From Trinickia soli (GTDB lineage Bacteria > Pseudomonadota > Gammaproteobacteria > Burkholderiales > Burkholderiaceae): 64,000 bases of DNA. The stretch lies in contig NZ_PNYB01000004.1 in the NCBI RefSeq assembly GCF_002879855.1, positions 62,001-126,000 on the forward strand, given 5' to 3'. Positions 1 to 8,427 of this stretch are shown here, in pieces; position 1 is the first letter of the stretch, and the number at the start of each line of letters is the position of its first letter. Under the pieces are notes generated by a model, which was given only the letters and a program-made list of their open reading frames with translations, did not search any database and had not been told where the DNA came from. Both the position numbers and the translations under genes were made by a program.

Positions 1-106
1 TATCGGAGTCGTAAAGGACGGAATAGGCCACAGCGTCTTGTGCGCCATCAAGCTGGCGCCTACCGTGGAGCCACCCCTATATAAAAGACAGAATGGAGCG
101 AGACAC

Positions 107-1480
107 ATGCGTTCGAACACGGTTCACCCGTGCGACGAGCAGCTGCCGCTTGGTCGGCTGCTTACGCTCGGCATACAGCACGTCCTGGTCATGTACGCCG
201 GCGCGGTGGCCGTGCCGCTCATCGTCGGCGGCGCACTCGGGCTGCCCAAAGACCAGGTCGCCTTCCTCATCAGCGCCGACCTCTTCTCGTGCGGCATCGC
301 GACGCTGATTCAAACGCTCGGATTGTGGATCTTCGGCATCCGGCTGCCCGTCATCATGGGCTGCACGTTCGCAGCCGTCGGGCCCATGGTTGCAATCGGG
401 ACGAACCCCCAATTGGGTCTGCTCGACATCTTCGGCTCGACGATTGCGGCAGGCGCGATCGGCATCGTCCTCGCGCCCGCGATCGGCCGGTTGTTGCGCT
501 TCTTCCCGCCTGTCGTGGTCGGCACCGTTATTTCGGTCATCGGGCTGTCGCTGATGGAAGTCGGCATCAATTGGGCTGCGGGCGGCGTCGGCAATCCCGA
601 CTACGGCGCGCCGCTCTACCTCGGCTTGTCGATGTTCGTGCTTGCACTGATCCTGCTCATCAACAGGTTTTGCCGCGGCTTTCTCGCCAATATTTCGGTG
701 CTGGTGGGGATCGTCGTCGGGTTCGTCATCGCCGCCGTCACGGGGCATGTGTCGTTCGACGGCGTACGTCACGCGCCGTGGGTCGGCATCGTCGCGCCGT
801 TTCGTTTCGGCCTGCCCCACTTCGACCCGCTCGCCATCGCAACGATGGTCACCGTCATGTTCGTCACTTTCATCGAATCGACGGGGATGTTCCTCGCCGT
901 TGGCGACATGGTCGGCCGCCCCGTCGATCGAGCCACGCTCGTGCGCGGCTTGCGCGTCGATGGGCTCGGCACGCTGATCGGCGGCATCTTCAACTCGTTT
1001 CCACATACGTCGTTTTCGCAGAACGTCGGGCTGATCGGCGTGACCGGCGTCAAGAGTCGCTTCGTCTGCGCGACGGGCGGCCTGATCCTCGTCACGCTCG
1101 GGCTGTTTCCGAAGATGGCGCAGGTCGTCGCTTCGGTCCCGCCGTTCGTGCTCGGCGGCGCCGGCATTGTGATGTTCGGCATGGTCGCGGCGAGCGGCAT
1201 CAAATCGCTGTCGCGCGTGGACTTCACGACGAATCCGCACAATCTGTTCATCGTCGCGGTCAGCGTGGGGCTCGGCCTTGTGCCCGTCGTCTCGCCGAAG
1301 TTCTTCGCCCAACTGCCGCACGCGCTTTCGCCGCTGCTTCACAGCGGCATCCTGCTGGCGTCGGCGTCCGCCGTCGTCCTCAATGTCATCTTCAACGGCG
1401 TGTCGCGCACCGCCGAAACGACCGAGGCCGACGTCACGGAACCGGCGCCGTTGACACGGCGCGCCGTCGATATGCATTGA
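107..1480 (+). CDS. NCS2 family purine (urate/xanthine) permease
   Basis: This is a polytopic inner-membrane transporter of the nucleobase:cation symporter-2 family, expected to import xanthine or urate with protons. The ATG at 107 is chosen because GGAG sits 8 bases upstream; the frame is open further upstream but has no supporting signal there. The 457-aa product is almost entirely hydrophobic helices. A conserved stretch around SFPHTSFSQNVGLIGVTG resembles the QNVG region of UacT/PucJ-type permeases and lies in the substrate-binding half of the protein. The gene stands alone; the next gene starts 440 bp downstream and is unrelated. The family is secure, but the exact purine substrate is inferred from the motif only. 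Confidence 0.88.
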   Translation: MRSNTVHPCDEQLPLGRLLTLGIQHVLVMYAGAVAVPLIVGGALGLPKDQVAFLISADLFSCGIATLIQTLGLWIFGIRLPVIMGCTFAAVGPMVAIGTNPQLGLLDIFGSTIAAGAIGIVLAPAIGRLLRFFPPVVVGTVISVIGLSLMEVGINWAAGGVGNPDYGAPLYLGLSMFVLALILLINRFCRGFLANISVLVGIVVGFVIAAVTGHVSFDGVRHAPWVGIVAPFRFGLPHFDPLAIATMVTVMFVTFIESTGMFLAVGDMVGRPVDRATLVRGLRVDGLGTLIGGIFNSFPHTSFSQNVGLIGVTGVKSRFVCATGGLILVTLGLFPKMAQVVASVPPFVLGGAGIVMFGMVAASGIKSLSRVDFTTNPHNLFIVAVSVGLGLVPVVSPKFFAQLPHALSPLLHSGILLASASAVVLNVIFNGVSRTAETTEADVTEPAPLTRRAVDMH

Positions 1481-1624
1481 AAGAATTGGCAAGGCTATTG
1501 AAAGATATGTGCGCCGGTTGTTGCAAGCTCGGCGCACGCCGCCCTCTGGTTCTTCAGCCATAGTCCGCGCTTCGACCGCCTCCGCTTCTGCATCCTCCGC
1601 TTCGCCCCATCGATCCACAAAGCG

Positions 1625-1680
1625 ACGATAGTTAGGACAACTGACCTATCGTTTACACCAACGCGCTAAAGTCATATGAA
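1625..1680 (+). promoter_or_regulatory. Candidate promoter and overlapping inverted repeat for the Tad locus
   Basis: The 442-bp gap between the permease and flp holds no gene. Within it, TTTACA (1652-1657), a 17-bp spacer and TATGAA (1675-1680) form a plausible sigma-70 promoter on the + strand. Immediately upstream an inverted repeat ACGATAG (1625-1631) / CTATCGT (1646-1652), with a 14-bp centre, touches the -35 box and could be a regulator site. A transcript from here would carry a leader of about 230 nt before flp. A shorter palindrome (GTTGG-AAG-CCAAC, 1843-1855) lies nearer to flp. All of this is motif reading without experimental support. Confidence 0.35.
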
Positions 1681-1922
1681 TAGGCGCGTGACCGGCTCGA
1701 CTCTGCTCTGATCCGCGCCCCACGGGCCTCTACGGGCCGTCGACCGTCCCGCGACATTTATTCATACAAATATCAGATCGCGTCGAGGTACGGCAAAACT
1801 ACGAACCTTCCTAAAGTCGCGCAAACGATTGCCGTAAACAAAGTTGGAAGCCAACGTCTTCCGTCCCCTGTTGCGAATGTGGTCCCCAGGCCCGTTTCGT
1901 CCATTACTAAGGAGTCCTAAAT

Positions 1923-2114
1923 ATGCTGCGTTTCCTACGGTTCCTTTCGCGCGACGAGCGCGGCGTCAGCGCACTTGAATACTCGGTTTTGGCCGGCATC
2001 GTCGTCGTGGCCGTTGCCGCGGCCGGTGCGATCTTCGGTGGCACCGACGGTCTACCCGCTCTGTTCCAAAACATGATCACGCACGTCACGAGCGTCCAAA
2101 CCAACGGGCATTGA
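1923..2114 (+). CDS. flp: Flp family type IVb pilin
   Basis: The 63-aa precursor is the major subunit of the Flp/Tad pilus, used for adhesion and biofilm formation. It has a short basic leader, then the prepilin site ERG|VSALEYSVLAG, with Glu and Tyr at the conserved Flp positions after cleavage. A roughly 20-residue hydrophobic helix and a short polar tail follow. Its length matches Flp pilins. An SD (AAGGAG, 1909-1914) lies 8 bases before the ATG. It is the first gene of the Tad locus. A hairpin directly downstream may let it be made in excess of the assembly genes. CpaA, encoded next, is the expected leader peptidase. Confidence 0.93.
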   Translation: MLRFLRFLSRDERGVSALEYSVLAGIVVVAVAAAGAIFGGTDGLPALFQNMITHVTSVQTNGH

Positions 2115-2121
2115 TGACAAT

Positions 2122-2152
2122 GAGCCCGTTCGGCCATCACGCCGAACGGCTC
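2122..2152 (+). terminator. Hairpin after flp, probable attenuator or mRNA stabiliser
   Basis: The arms are GAGCCCGTTCGGC (2122-2134) and GCCGAACGGCTC (2141-2152), which pair fully apart from one bulged C; the loop is CATCAC. No U-run follows, so it is not a strong intrinsic terminator on its own. It begins only 7 bases after the flp stop and precedes cpaA. This position suits partial termination or protection of the flp mRNA 3' end. Confidence 0.5.
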
Positions 2153-2193
2153 GCGGTTACCGGCGCCGGCTCACGTCGATCGATAGGCACACC

Positions 2194-2727
2194 ATGTTTC
2201 TGATCAACGCGTTGGCCAGCGCACTGCTTGCGATGCTGGCGCTCTCGGATCTGCGCCAGCGGCGCCTGCCAAATGCGATGGTGGCCGGCTTTGCGGCCCT
2301 TTACTTCGCGCATGCGTGGTCGGGCGGCGCCAGCCGTGTGGAGATCGAGACGCATCTGGCGACGGGCGCGGCGGCACTCGTGCTCGCGGCCCTGATGTTT
2401 CGCTTCGGATGGCTGGCCGGCGGCGACGCCAAGCTGTTTGCCGCCGTGTTCCTGTGGACCGATCTCCCGCACGCGACAACGGTCTTTTTCATCGTTTCGT
2501 TCATCGGCCTGATGCTGGCCGTCGCGCAGTTCGCGTGGCGACTCGTGGAGCGCGCACGGGCCGCGGTATCCGACCAAGGTTGGCTCTCGCCCGCGCGCGG
2601 CGTGCCGTACGGCGTCGCGCTCGCGGCAGGCGGCATCGCCGCCGTCTGGCTGCCGCGCGTCGCCCCCCATGCCCTGCGGCTGCAGCACGCAGCCTGGCCG
2701 CTCCTGTCTCACGCACGGCTTACATAA
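2194..2727 (+). CDS. cpaA: Prepilin peptidase CpaA/TadV (A24 family)
   Basis: This is an integral membrane aspartyl protease that removes the leader from Flp and from pseudopilins such as TadE. The 177-aa protein is of the short CpaA type, lacking the zinc/methylase domain of PilD. The two catalytic aspartates are visible: Asp19 in SDLRQRRLPN and Asp78 in GGDAKL (the GxGD motif). About six hydrophobic segments can be counted. It follows flp after the hairpin and precedes cpaB by 15 bp, as is usual in Tad loci. Confidence 0.92.
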   Translation: MFLINALASALLAMLALSDLRQRRLPNAMVAGFAALYFAHAWSGGASRVEIETHLATGAAALVLAALMFRFGWLAGGDAKLFAAVFLWTDLPHATTVFFIVSFIGLMLAVAQFAWRLVERARAAVSDQGWLSPARGVPYGVALAAGGIAAVWLPRVAPHALRLQHAAWPLLSHARLT

Positions 2728-2742
2728 CGGACCGGCGTTGCC

Positions 2743-3792
2743 ATGCAAAACTTTCTCAAACTCGCGGGCTTGATCGTCGTCGCCGCTATCGGCGCCTTCG
2801 TCCTGCGCGCGCTCTATGTCGCTGCCTCTCGTCCCGGCCCCGTCAAACCGCCGCCCATGGTGCGCATTCGGGCCGCCGCGGCCGATCTGCCCGATGGCCT
2901 GCTGCTGCGCGACAGCGATCTGATGTGGAAGAGCATGCCGCGCGGCGACGCACCGACCGGCGCGCTCGTCGAAGGCGCGCCGGATACGACCGACCTCAAG
3001 GGCGACCTGCTTCGTCATGCCGTCCATGCCGGCGCCCCGCTCGGCGCATCCGACGTCATTTCGCCGAGTGCGCCCGGATTTCTCGCCGCCGCGCTCAAGC
3101 CCGGCATGCGCGCGATCTCGGTCGCCATCGACGATGTCTCGGGCAATGCCGGCCTCATCGAACCGGGCGACTATGTCGACGTCTTGCTCACCCAGCAGAT
3201 TGCGACGACGCCCAATGCGTCCGGTACCGCGGATCGAACGGTCGAGACCGAAACGATCGCCGAGCGCGTGCGCGTGCTGGCGGTCGGCACCGCATTCAAG
3301 CGGCCCAAGGACGACGACACCAAGCCGAGCACCGCCAACGCCCGCGCCCGCACAGTCACGTTCGAAGTGACGCCGCGCAGTGCCGAAGTCGTGACGGTGG
3401 CCGCTCATCTGGGCTCGCTTTCCCTCGCGTTGCGCAGCTTTGCAACGCGCGATCGGCAAGCCTCGCAAGCCGAGGACGTGATCGAACCCCAAACGCCGCC
3501 CATGTGGGCGCGCGATGTGTCGCGCGGCTTGCGTGCGATGACGCCTGCCCCGCAGAGCGCCACGCATGCCGCTGCGCCGCGATTGGCAGCCGCCGCACGG
3601 CCCGTCGTCATTTATCGCGGTTCGAAGCAGACCGATTCTCTCGGCGCCAATGCTTCAGGGCTGCCGAACGCGAGCGCCGGCCTGCTCCCGCCGCTGCCCT
3701 CCGGCACGCCGCCCGCCACGCCGCCCACGGCGCCTGGATCGACGCCCGGCGCGTCGCCGACCGCCGCGGCCGGCGCTCATCCTGCTGCTTAG
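2743..3792 (+). CDS. cpaB: Flp pilus assembly protein CpaB/RcpC
   Basis: CpaB is a periplasmic protein anchored by an N-terminal helix (residues about 5-25) that works with the secretin. After the anchor comes a SAF-like domain, and then the conserved RcpC segment containing AISVAIDDVSGNAGLIEPGD and the following YVDVLLT. The final 70 or so residues are rich in Pro, Ala and Gly, a low-complexity tail ending at the stop. At 349 aa it is slightly long for the family because of this tail. It sits between cpaA and the secretin gene cpaC (9-bp gap), so co-transcription is expected. Confidence 0.9.
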   Translation: MQNFLKLAGLIVVAAIGAFVLRALYVAASRPGPVKPPPMVRIRAAAADLPDGLLLRDSDLMWKSMPRGDAPTGALVEGAPDTTDLKGDLLRHAVHAGAPLGASDVISPSAPGFLAAALKPGMRAISVAIDDVSGNAGLIEPGDYVDVLLTQQIATTPNASGTADRTVETETIAERVRVLAVGTAFKRPKDDDTKPSTANARARTVTFEVTPRSAEVVTVAAHLGSLSLALRSFATRDRQASQAEDVIEPQTPPMWARDVSRGLRAMTPAPQSATHAAAPRLAAAARPVVIYRGSKQTDSLGANASGLPNASAGLLPPLPSGTPPATPPTAPGSTPGASPTAAAGAHPAA

Positions 3793-3801
3793 GATTCCTA
3801 A

Positions 3802-5223
3802 ATGATGCTTCGCTCGATTCGTACCTTTCCGCGACGCGCGCACCCCCACCCTCGCTCGCGCTTGTTCGCGATCTTCGCGGGCCTGATCTATGTCGCCGCC
3901 TGCTTCTACCTGATCGCGCAGCCGGCTCACGCCGCCGATAGCGACTCCGTGTTGTCGGTGCCTGCCGGCGGCGGTGAAATGGTGCAATTGCCGCAAGCGG
4001 CCGTCGCCGTGTTCGTCGCCGATCCCGATGTCGCCGACGTTCACGTCCCGACACCGCAAACGGTGTTCGTGCTCGGCAAGAAGGCCGGTACGACCACGCT
4101 GTTCGCACTGGGCGCCAACAATCGCCCCATCCTGCGCAAGACGATCAACGTCGCGATGGATACCGCATCGATCCAACGGTTGCTCGATGCGCGCTTCCCG
4201 CAATGGCGGTTGACGGTCACGAGCGCCCCAGGCTCGCTCATGGTGAGCGGACATGTGCCAAGCGCAGCGGACGCCGACGCGGTCGCGCAAACGTTGAAAC
4301 CCTATCTGCATGACCAGGAGGCGCTCGTCAATCGACTGACGTTGGCGCAGCCGATCCAGGTCCACCTGCGCGTGCGCATCACCGAGGTCGATCGCAACAT
4401 CACGCAACAGCTGGGGATCAACTGGAGCGCACTCGGTGCGAACGGCAACTTCGTCGGCGGCTTGTTCAACGGCCGCGCGATCGTCGATACGACGGCCAAC
4501 CTGTTCAACCTCTCGCCGACAGGCGCGTTTTCGGTGCTGGGCGGCTTTCATACGTCGCGCTATTCGATCGACGGCGTGCTCGACGCACTCGACCAGGAAG
4601 GCTTGATCACGATGCTCGCCGAGCCGAATCTGACGGCCATGTCCGGCCAGACGGCGAGCTTCCTTGCGGGCGGCGAGTTTCCGATCCCCGTTGCGCAAGA
4701 TACGACCGGCGCGATCACGATCGAATTCAAACCGTACGGCGTCTCGCTCGACTTCACACCGACTGTGCTCGCGAACAATCGCATCAGCCTCAAAGTGCGG
4801 CCGGAGGTCAGCGAAATCGATCCGACCAACAGCGTCACGACGGGCTCGATCAAAGTGCCGGCATTGACGGTTCGGCGCGTGGAAACGACGGTCGAACTCG
4901 CGAGCGGACAAAGCTTTGCGATCGGCGGCCTCTTGCAAAGCAAAAGCAGCGACGTGCTCTCGCAATTGCCGGGCCTCGGCCGCCTGCCCGTGCTAGGCAA
5001 GCTGTTTTCATCGAAGAACTACCTGAACGACAAATCGGAAGTCGTCGTGATCGTAACGCCCTATATCGTGCAACCGGTCGGCCCCGGGCAAACGCATGAT
5101 GCGCTCGACAGCGTCACGCGCCCGAGCAGCGACGTCGAATATGCGCTGCAGCGTGCGCTCGGTCTCGATCCGCTCGCCGGGAGCGGGCCGCGGCTGGTCG
5201 GCGCGGCCGGTTTCGTCTATTGA
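3802..5223 (+). CDS. cpaC: Flp pilus outer-membrane secretin CpaC/RcpA
   Basis: This is the outer-membrane channel through which the Flp pilus exits. The 473-aa protein has an N-terminal membrane/signal segment ending near AHAADS. It then has the pilus-secretin N-terminal domain (PQAAVAVFVADPDVADVHV), a BON-like domain and a C-terminal secretin domain. The signature LPGLGRLPVLGKLFSSKNY and then EVVVIVTPYIVQP are clearly present. It has an unusually Arg/His-rich n-region ahead of the hydrophobic core. An AGGA motif lies about 10 bases before the ATG at 3802; a second ATG follows at once. Confidence 0.93.
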   Translation: MMLRSIRTFPRRAHPHPRSRLFAIFAGLIYVAACFYLIAQPAHAADSDSVLSVPAGGGEMVQLPQAAVAVFVADPDVADVHVPTPQTVFVLGKKAGTTTLFALGANNRPILRKTINVAMDTASIQRLLDARFPQWRLTVTSAPGSLMVSGHVPSAADADAVAQTLKPYLHDQEALVNRLTLAQPIQVHLRVRITEVDRNITQQLGINWSALGANGNFVGGLFNGRAIVDTTANLFNLSPTGAFSVLGGFHTSRYSIDGVLDALDQEGLITMLAEPNLTAMSGQTASFLAGGEFPIPVAQDTTGAITIEFKPYGVSLDFTPTVLANNRISLKVRPEVSEIDPTNSVTTGSIKVPALTVRRVETTVELASGQSFAIGGLLQSKSSDVLSQLPGLGRLPVLGKLFSSKNYLNDKSEVVVIVTPYIVQPVGPGQTHDALDSVTRPSSDVEYALQRALGLDPLAGSGPRLVGAAGFVY

Positions 5224-5242
5224 GCCAGAGAAAGGAAGCGCC

Positions 5243-5647
5243 ATGCGCAATCGATTCGTAGTCCTGACTATCTCCTGGTTCGCGATGCTCGCCATGGCGT
5301 CGGCGCTGACCGGTTGCATGTCCGAGCACCCGCCGCTCGGCATGCCGGGCGACTCCGTGATCGGCTTCAGTTCCGAAAACGGCGGTCGCGCCGTGCCGCC
5401 ATCGTGCGATCAACTGAACCAACCGTCGCATATGGTCGATGCAGGCCGGGGCCGCCCGGGCGTCGCATTCGGCTGCGCCACCTACTCGAACCTCGCGGCC
5501 ATGCTCGTGCGTCCCGCCGACCTCGTCGCGCCGCTCCCCTATGCCGGCGCCGACGCGGCGCTCGGCGCGAGCGCCGTGCGTGCCTATGAAGAAGGACGCA
5601 CGCAACCGCTTCGATCGACGTCGACTACGACGTCGGTTTCGCACTGA
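5243..5647 (+). CDS. cpaD: CpaD-family pilus assembly lipoprotein
   Basis: This is a small outer-membrane-associated lipoprotein of the Tad apparatus. The ATG at 5243 is preceded by an AAGGAAG SD; the frame is open upstream inside cpaC but has no signal there. The 134-aa product has a hydrophobic signal ending in a lipobox (LTGC). It also has the CpaD hallmark FGCATYSNLAAMLVRPADL, matching the family's GCA-x-NLAAMV-x-P-DL pattern. It is shorter than classical CpaD (about 200 aa), so this is a reduced version. It lies between cpaC and cpaE in the conserved order. Confidence 0.82.
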   Translation: MRNRFVVLTISWFAMLAMASALTGCMSEHPPLGMPGDSVIGFSSENGGRAVPPSCDQLNQPSHMVDAGRGRPGVAFGCATYSNLAAMLVRPADLVAPLPYAGADAALGASAVRAYEEGRTQPLRSTSTTTSVSH

Positions 5648-5665
5648 GCATTGAGGACCGACACC

Positions 5666-6895
5666 ATGGGTGCATTCGAGTTGCGTTCCTCCAACCGCCG
5701 CGCGCAGCCGCTCGCGACCGACCGCATCATCGCCGTCGTCATGGACGCGAGCAGCGAGGAAGTCGTCAAGAACCTGATGCTCGATCAAGGCATCTCGAAC
5801 GGCTACGTAACGCGCGGCCAGATCGACGACGCGATCGAGCTGATGCGCGGTCTCGGGCATTCGCCGCGGCATTTGCTTGTCGATGTCTCGTCTTCATCGA
5901 TGCCCGTCTCCGATCTGATGCGCCTCGCGGAAGTCGTCGATCCGTCGGTCAGCGTCGTCGTGGTCGGCGATCGCAACGACGTGGGCTTGTTTCGCTCGTT
6001 GCTGCGCATGGGCGTGCAGGACTACCTCGTCAAGCCGCTCACGGTCGAACTCGTCCAGCGCGCACTGACGGCCAGCGATCCAAGCGCTTCGGTGCGCGCC
6101 GGCAAGGCGATCGGCTTCATCGGCGCGCGCGGCGGCGTGGGCGTGACGACGATCGCCACGGCGCTCGCACGACATCTCGCCGACAAGACGCGCCGGCGCA
6201 TCGCCTATGTCGATCTCGATTGGCACGGCGGTGCGGCCTCGTCGATGCTCGGCGTCGTCTCGAACAACGGCCTTGCGGAGTTGCTGCAAAACACCCAGCG
6301 CCTCGATCATCAACTCATCCATCAAACCGCCGTCGCACAAAGCGACCGGTTGTTCGTGCTCACCGCCGAACTGCCCTACGATCAACCGCTCGCGTTGCGC
6401 CCCGGCACCGTCGGCGAACTGGTGGCGGCGCTCAAGCGGCACTTCCACTATGTCGTGCTCGACTTGCCGCAGCGGGCAGGAAGTTTCGTCGACGAAACGC
6501 TCGATGCGTGCGAAACCATTCACGTCGTCTCGGATCGATCGGTGCATGGGGCGCGCGAGACCGCGCGGCTGTGTCGTTTCGCCGAGGGCCGCCCCGCCGA
6601 TGCCGCCGTCTCGGTGCTGCTCAACAATGCGCATCACCCCGTGCGTGGACGCGTGGCGCAAGCCGACTTCGTGAATGCGCTCGGGCGCGCGTCGGTGCTC
6701 GAATTCCCATACGAACCGCAAACGCTGGCTGTCGCCGAGAATCTGGGCGAGGCGATCGCCGAGAGCAAACACTCGGCATTCGCACGCGCCGTCGTCGGGC
6801 TCGCCGACGCGATCACCGGATCGGATGCACCGCCTGTTGCCGCCGCCCGTTCACGTTGGTACGCGCGTCTGCTGCCGAAACGGAGCACCGCATGA
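5666..6895 (+). CDS. cpaE: Pilus localisation ATPase CpaE/TadZ
   Basis: This is a ParA/MinD-like protein that positions the Tad machine at the pole. The start at 5666 is favoured over the TTG at 5651 because GAGGA (5653-5657) is well spaced from it. The N-terminal 130 residues form a receiver-like domain, including a VVVGDRNDVG strand and a KPLT loop. Then comes the ATPase, whose Walker A reads GARGGVGVTTIA: the usual P-loop lysine before the Thr pair is Val. Deviant loops are common in TadZ/CpaE proteins, so this does not prove inactivity. The stop overlaps the cpaF start by 4 bp (ATGA). Confidence 0.9.
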   Translation: MGAFELRSSNRRAQPLATDRIIAVVMDASSEEVVKNLMLDQGISNGYVTRGQIDDAIELMRGLGHSPRHLLVDVSSSSMPVSDLMRLAEVVDPSVSVVVVGDRNDVGLFRSLLRMGVQDYLVKPLTVELVQRALTASDPSASVRAGKAIGFIGARGGVGVTTIATALARHLADKTRRRIAYVDLDWHGGAASSMLGVVSNNGLAELLQNTQRLDHQLIHQTAVAQSDRLFVLTAELPYDQPLALRPGTVGELVAALKRHFHYVVLDLPQRAGSFVDETLDACETIHVVSDRSVHGARETARLCRFAEGRPADAAVSVLLNNAHHPVRGRVAQADFVNALGRASVLEFPYEPQTLAVAENLGEAIAESKHSAFARAVVGLADAITGSDAPPVAAARSRWYARLLPKRSTA

Positions 6896-8427
6896 TGTTC
6901 GGGCGCCGCAGCAACGCACCGTCCTTCGCGCCGCAGGTGAGCGCGGTGACCGAGGCCGAGCACGTCGACAGGCGTGCGCGCACGCAGCCCCGCGGCGATG
7001 CCGCGGCGGACAGCCCGCACGCCGTCGCGGGTGAGGCAGCCGCAGCCTCGGCCCGGGCCGGAGCCGGAGCCGGCTCGCCACCAGCCGCGGACGTTGCCCC
7101 GACACATGAGCCCGAGCCGCGCGCTCATGCATCGTCCTCGACGGTACCCGTCGATCGACATGAAGCGCTGATCCGCTCCGATACATTCAAAACGATCCGC
7201 TCGGCCGTGTTTTCGTCGATGAACATGTCGGCGGCATTGATGATGTCGCGTGCGCAGGTACGTGAAGGCATCGAGCAAATCGCCGCCGAGGCGATCACGC
7301 GCGAGCGCTTGACGATCACGCTCGCGGAGCAGGCGCTGATCGTCGACGAGATGCTCAACGACATGTTCGGCGTCGGTCCGATCGAGCCGCTGCTCGCCGA
7401 CGAGAAAGTCACCGACATTCTCGTGAACGGGCCGGACCAGGTCTATGTCGAGCGTGCCGGCCGCCTCGAACTGACGCCGTTGAAGTTCCGCGACAACGCG
7501 CATGTGATCAACGTCGCGCAGCGAATCGCCGCCGCGGTCGGCCGTCGTGTCGACGAAAGCAGCCCGCTCGTCGATGCACGGCTGGCCGACGGCAGCCGCG
7601 TCAACGTCGTGCTGCCGCCGATCGCGTTGCGCGGCGCGTCGATCTCGATTCGCAAATTCTCCAAGCGCAACATCACGCTCGCGCGCATGGCGCAACAAGG
7701 CAACATCTCGCCGGCGATGGTCGAGGTGCTGCGCATCGCGAGCGCCTGCCGCCTGAACATCGTCATCTCGGGCGGCACCGGCTCGGGCAAGACGACGCTG
7801 CTCAACGCGATGTCCAACTTCATCGATCCGACCGAGCGCATTGTCACGATCGAAGATGCGGCCGAGCTGCAGCTGCAGCAGCCGCACGTCGTCAGTCTCG
7901 AGACGCGGCCCGAGAACAGCGAGGGGCTCGGCGGCATTTCGCAACGCGATCTCGTGCGCAATGCGCTGCGGATGCGGCCCGATCGCATCATCCTCGGCGA
8001 AACGCGGGGAACCGAAGCGTTCGATGTGCTGCAAGCGATGAACACGGGCCATGACGGCTCGATGACGACCGTCCACGCGAACACGCCGCGCGATGCGATT
8101 ACCCGGCTGGAAAGCATGGTGATGATGGCCAACGGCAATCTCCCGCTTGTGTCGATTCGCCGCCAGATCGCCAGCGCCGTTCACATGATCTTGCAGGTCG
8201 AGCGCATGCGCGACGGCATGCGCCGCGTCACGCGCGTCACGGAAATCTCCGGTATGGAGGGCGATGTCGTCATCACGCAGGACCTGTTCGCGTTTCGATT
8301 CAACGCCAGCAGCCACGAAGACCAGGTTCGCGGCGTATTCGAGTCGTCGTCGCTGCGCCCGGCCTTCGCACAGCGCGCGGCCTACTACGGGCTCGAAGAG
8401 CAACTGATTGGAGCGATGCAATCATGA
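6892..8427 (+). CDS. cpaF: Flp pilus assembly ATPase CpaF/TadA
   Basis: This is the hexameric secretion ATPase that powers Flp pilus extension. The start at 6892 overlaps the cpaE stop (ATGA). The first 90 residues or so are Ala/Pro-rich and low-complexity, then a helical N-terminal domain leads into the ATPase core. Visible motifs are Walker A GGTGSGKTTLLN (near residue 294), an Asp box around TIEDAAELQLQQPHVV, Walker B RPDRIILGETRG and the His box GSMTTVHANTPRDA. The 511-aa length is typical plus the N-terminal tail. Its stop overlaps the tadB start by 4 bp, which suggests translational coupling. Confidence 0.95.
   Translation: MMFGRRSNAPSFAPQVSAVTEAEHVDRRARTQPRGDAAADSPHAVAGEAAAASARAGAGAGSPPAADVAPTHEPEPRAHASSSTVPVDRHEALIRSDTFKTIRSAVFSSMNMSAALMMSRAQVREGIEQIAAEAITRERLTITLAEQALIVDEMLNDMFGVGPIEPLLADEKVTDILVNGPDQVYVERAGRLELTPLKFRDNAHVINVAQRIAAAVGRRVDESSPLVDARLADGSRVNVVLPPIALRGASISIRKFSKRNITLARMAQQGNISPAMVEVLRIASACRLNIVISGGTGSGKTTLLNAMSNFIDPTERIVTIEDAAELQLQQPHVVSLETRPENSEGLGGISQRDLVRNALRMRPDRIILGETRGTEAFDVLQAMNTGHDGSMTTVHANTPRDAITRLESMVMMANGNLPLVSIRRQIASAVHMILQVERMRDGMRRVTRVTEISGMEGDVVITQDLFAFRFNASSHEDQVRGVFESSSLRPAFAQRAAYYGLEEQLIGAMQS

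Noticed and set aside
77-1618. A 513-codon minus-strand open frame over the NCS2 gene
   Set aside because: Its product is Asp/Arg/His-rich, typical of the antisense frame of a GC-rich gene; the + strand frame has a clear transporter.
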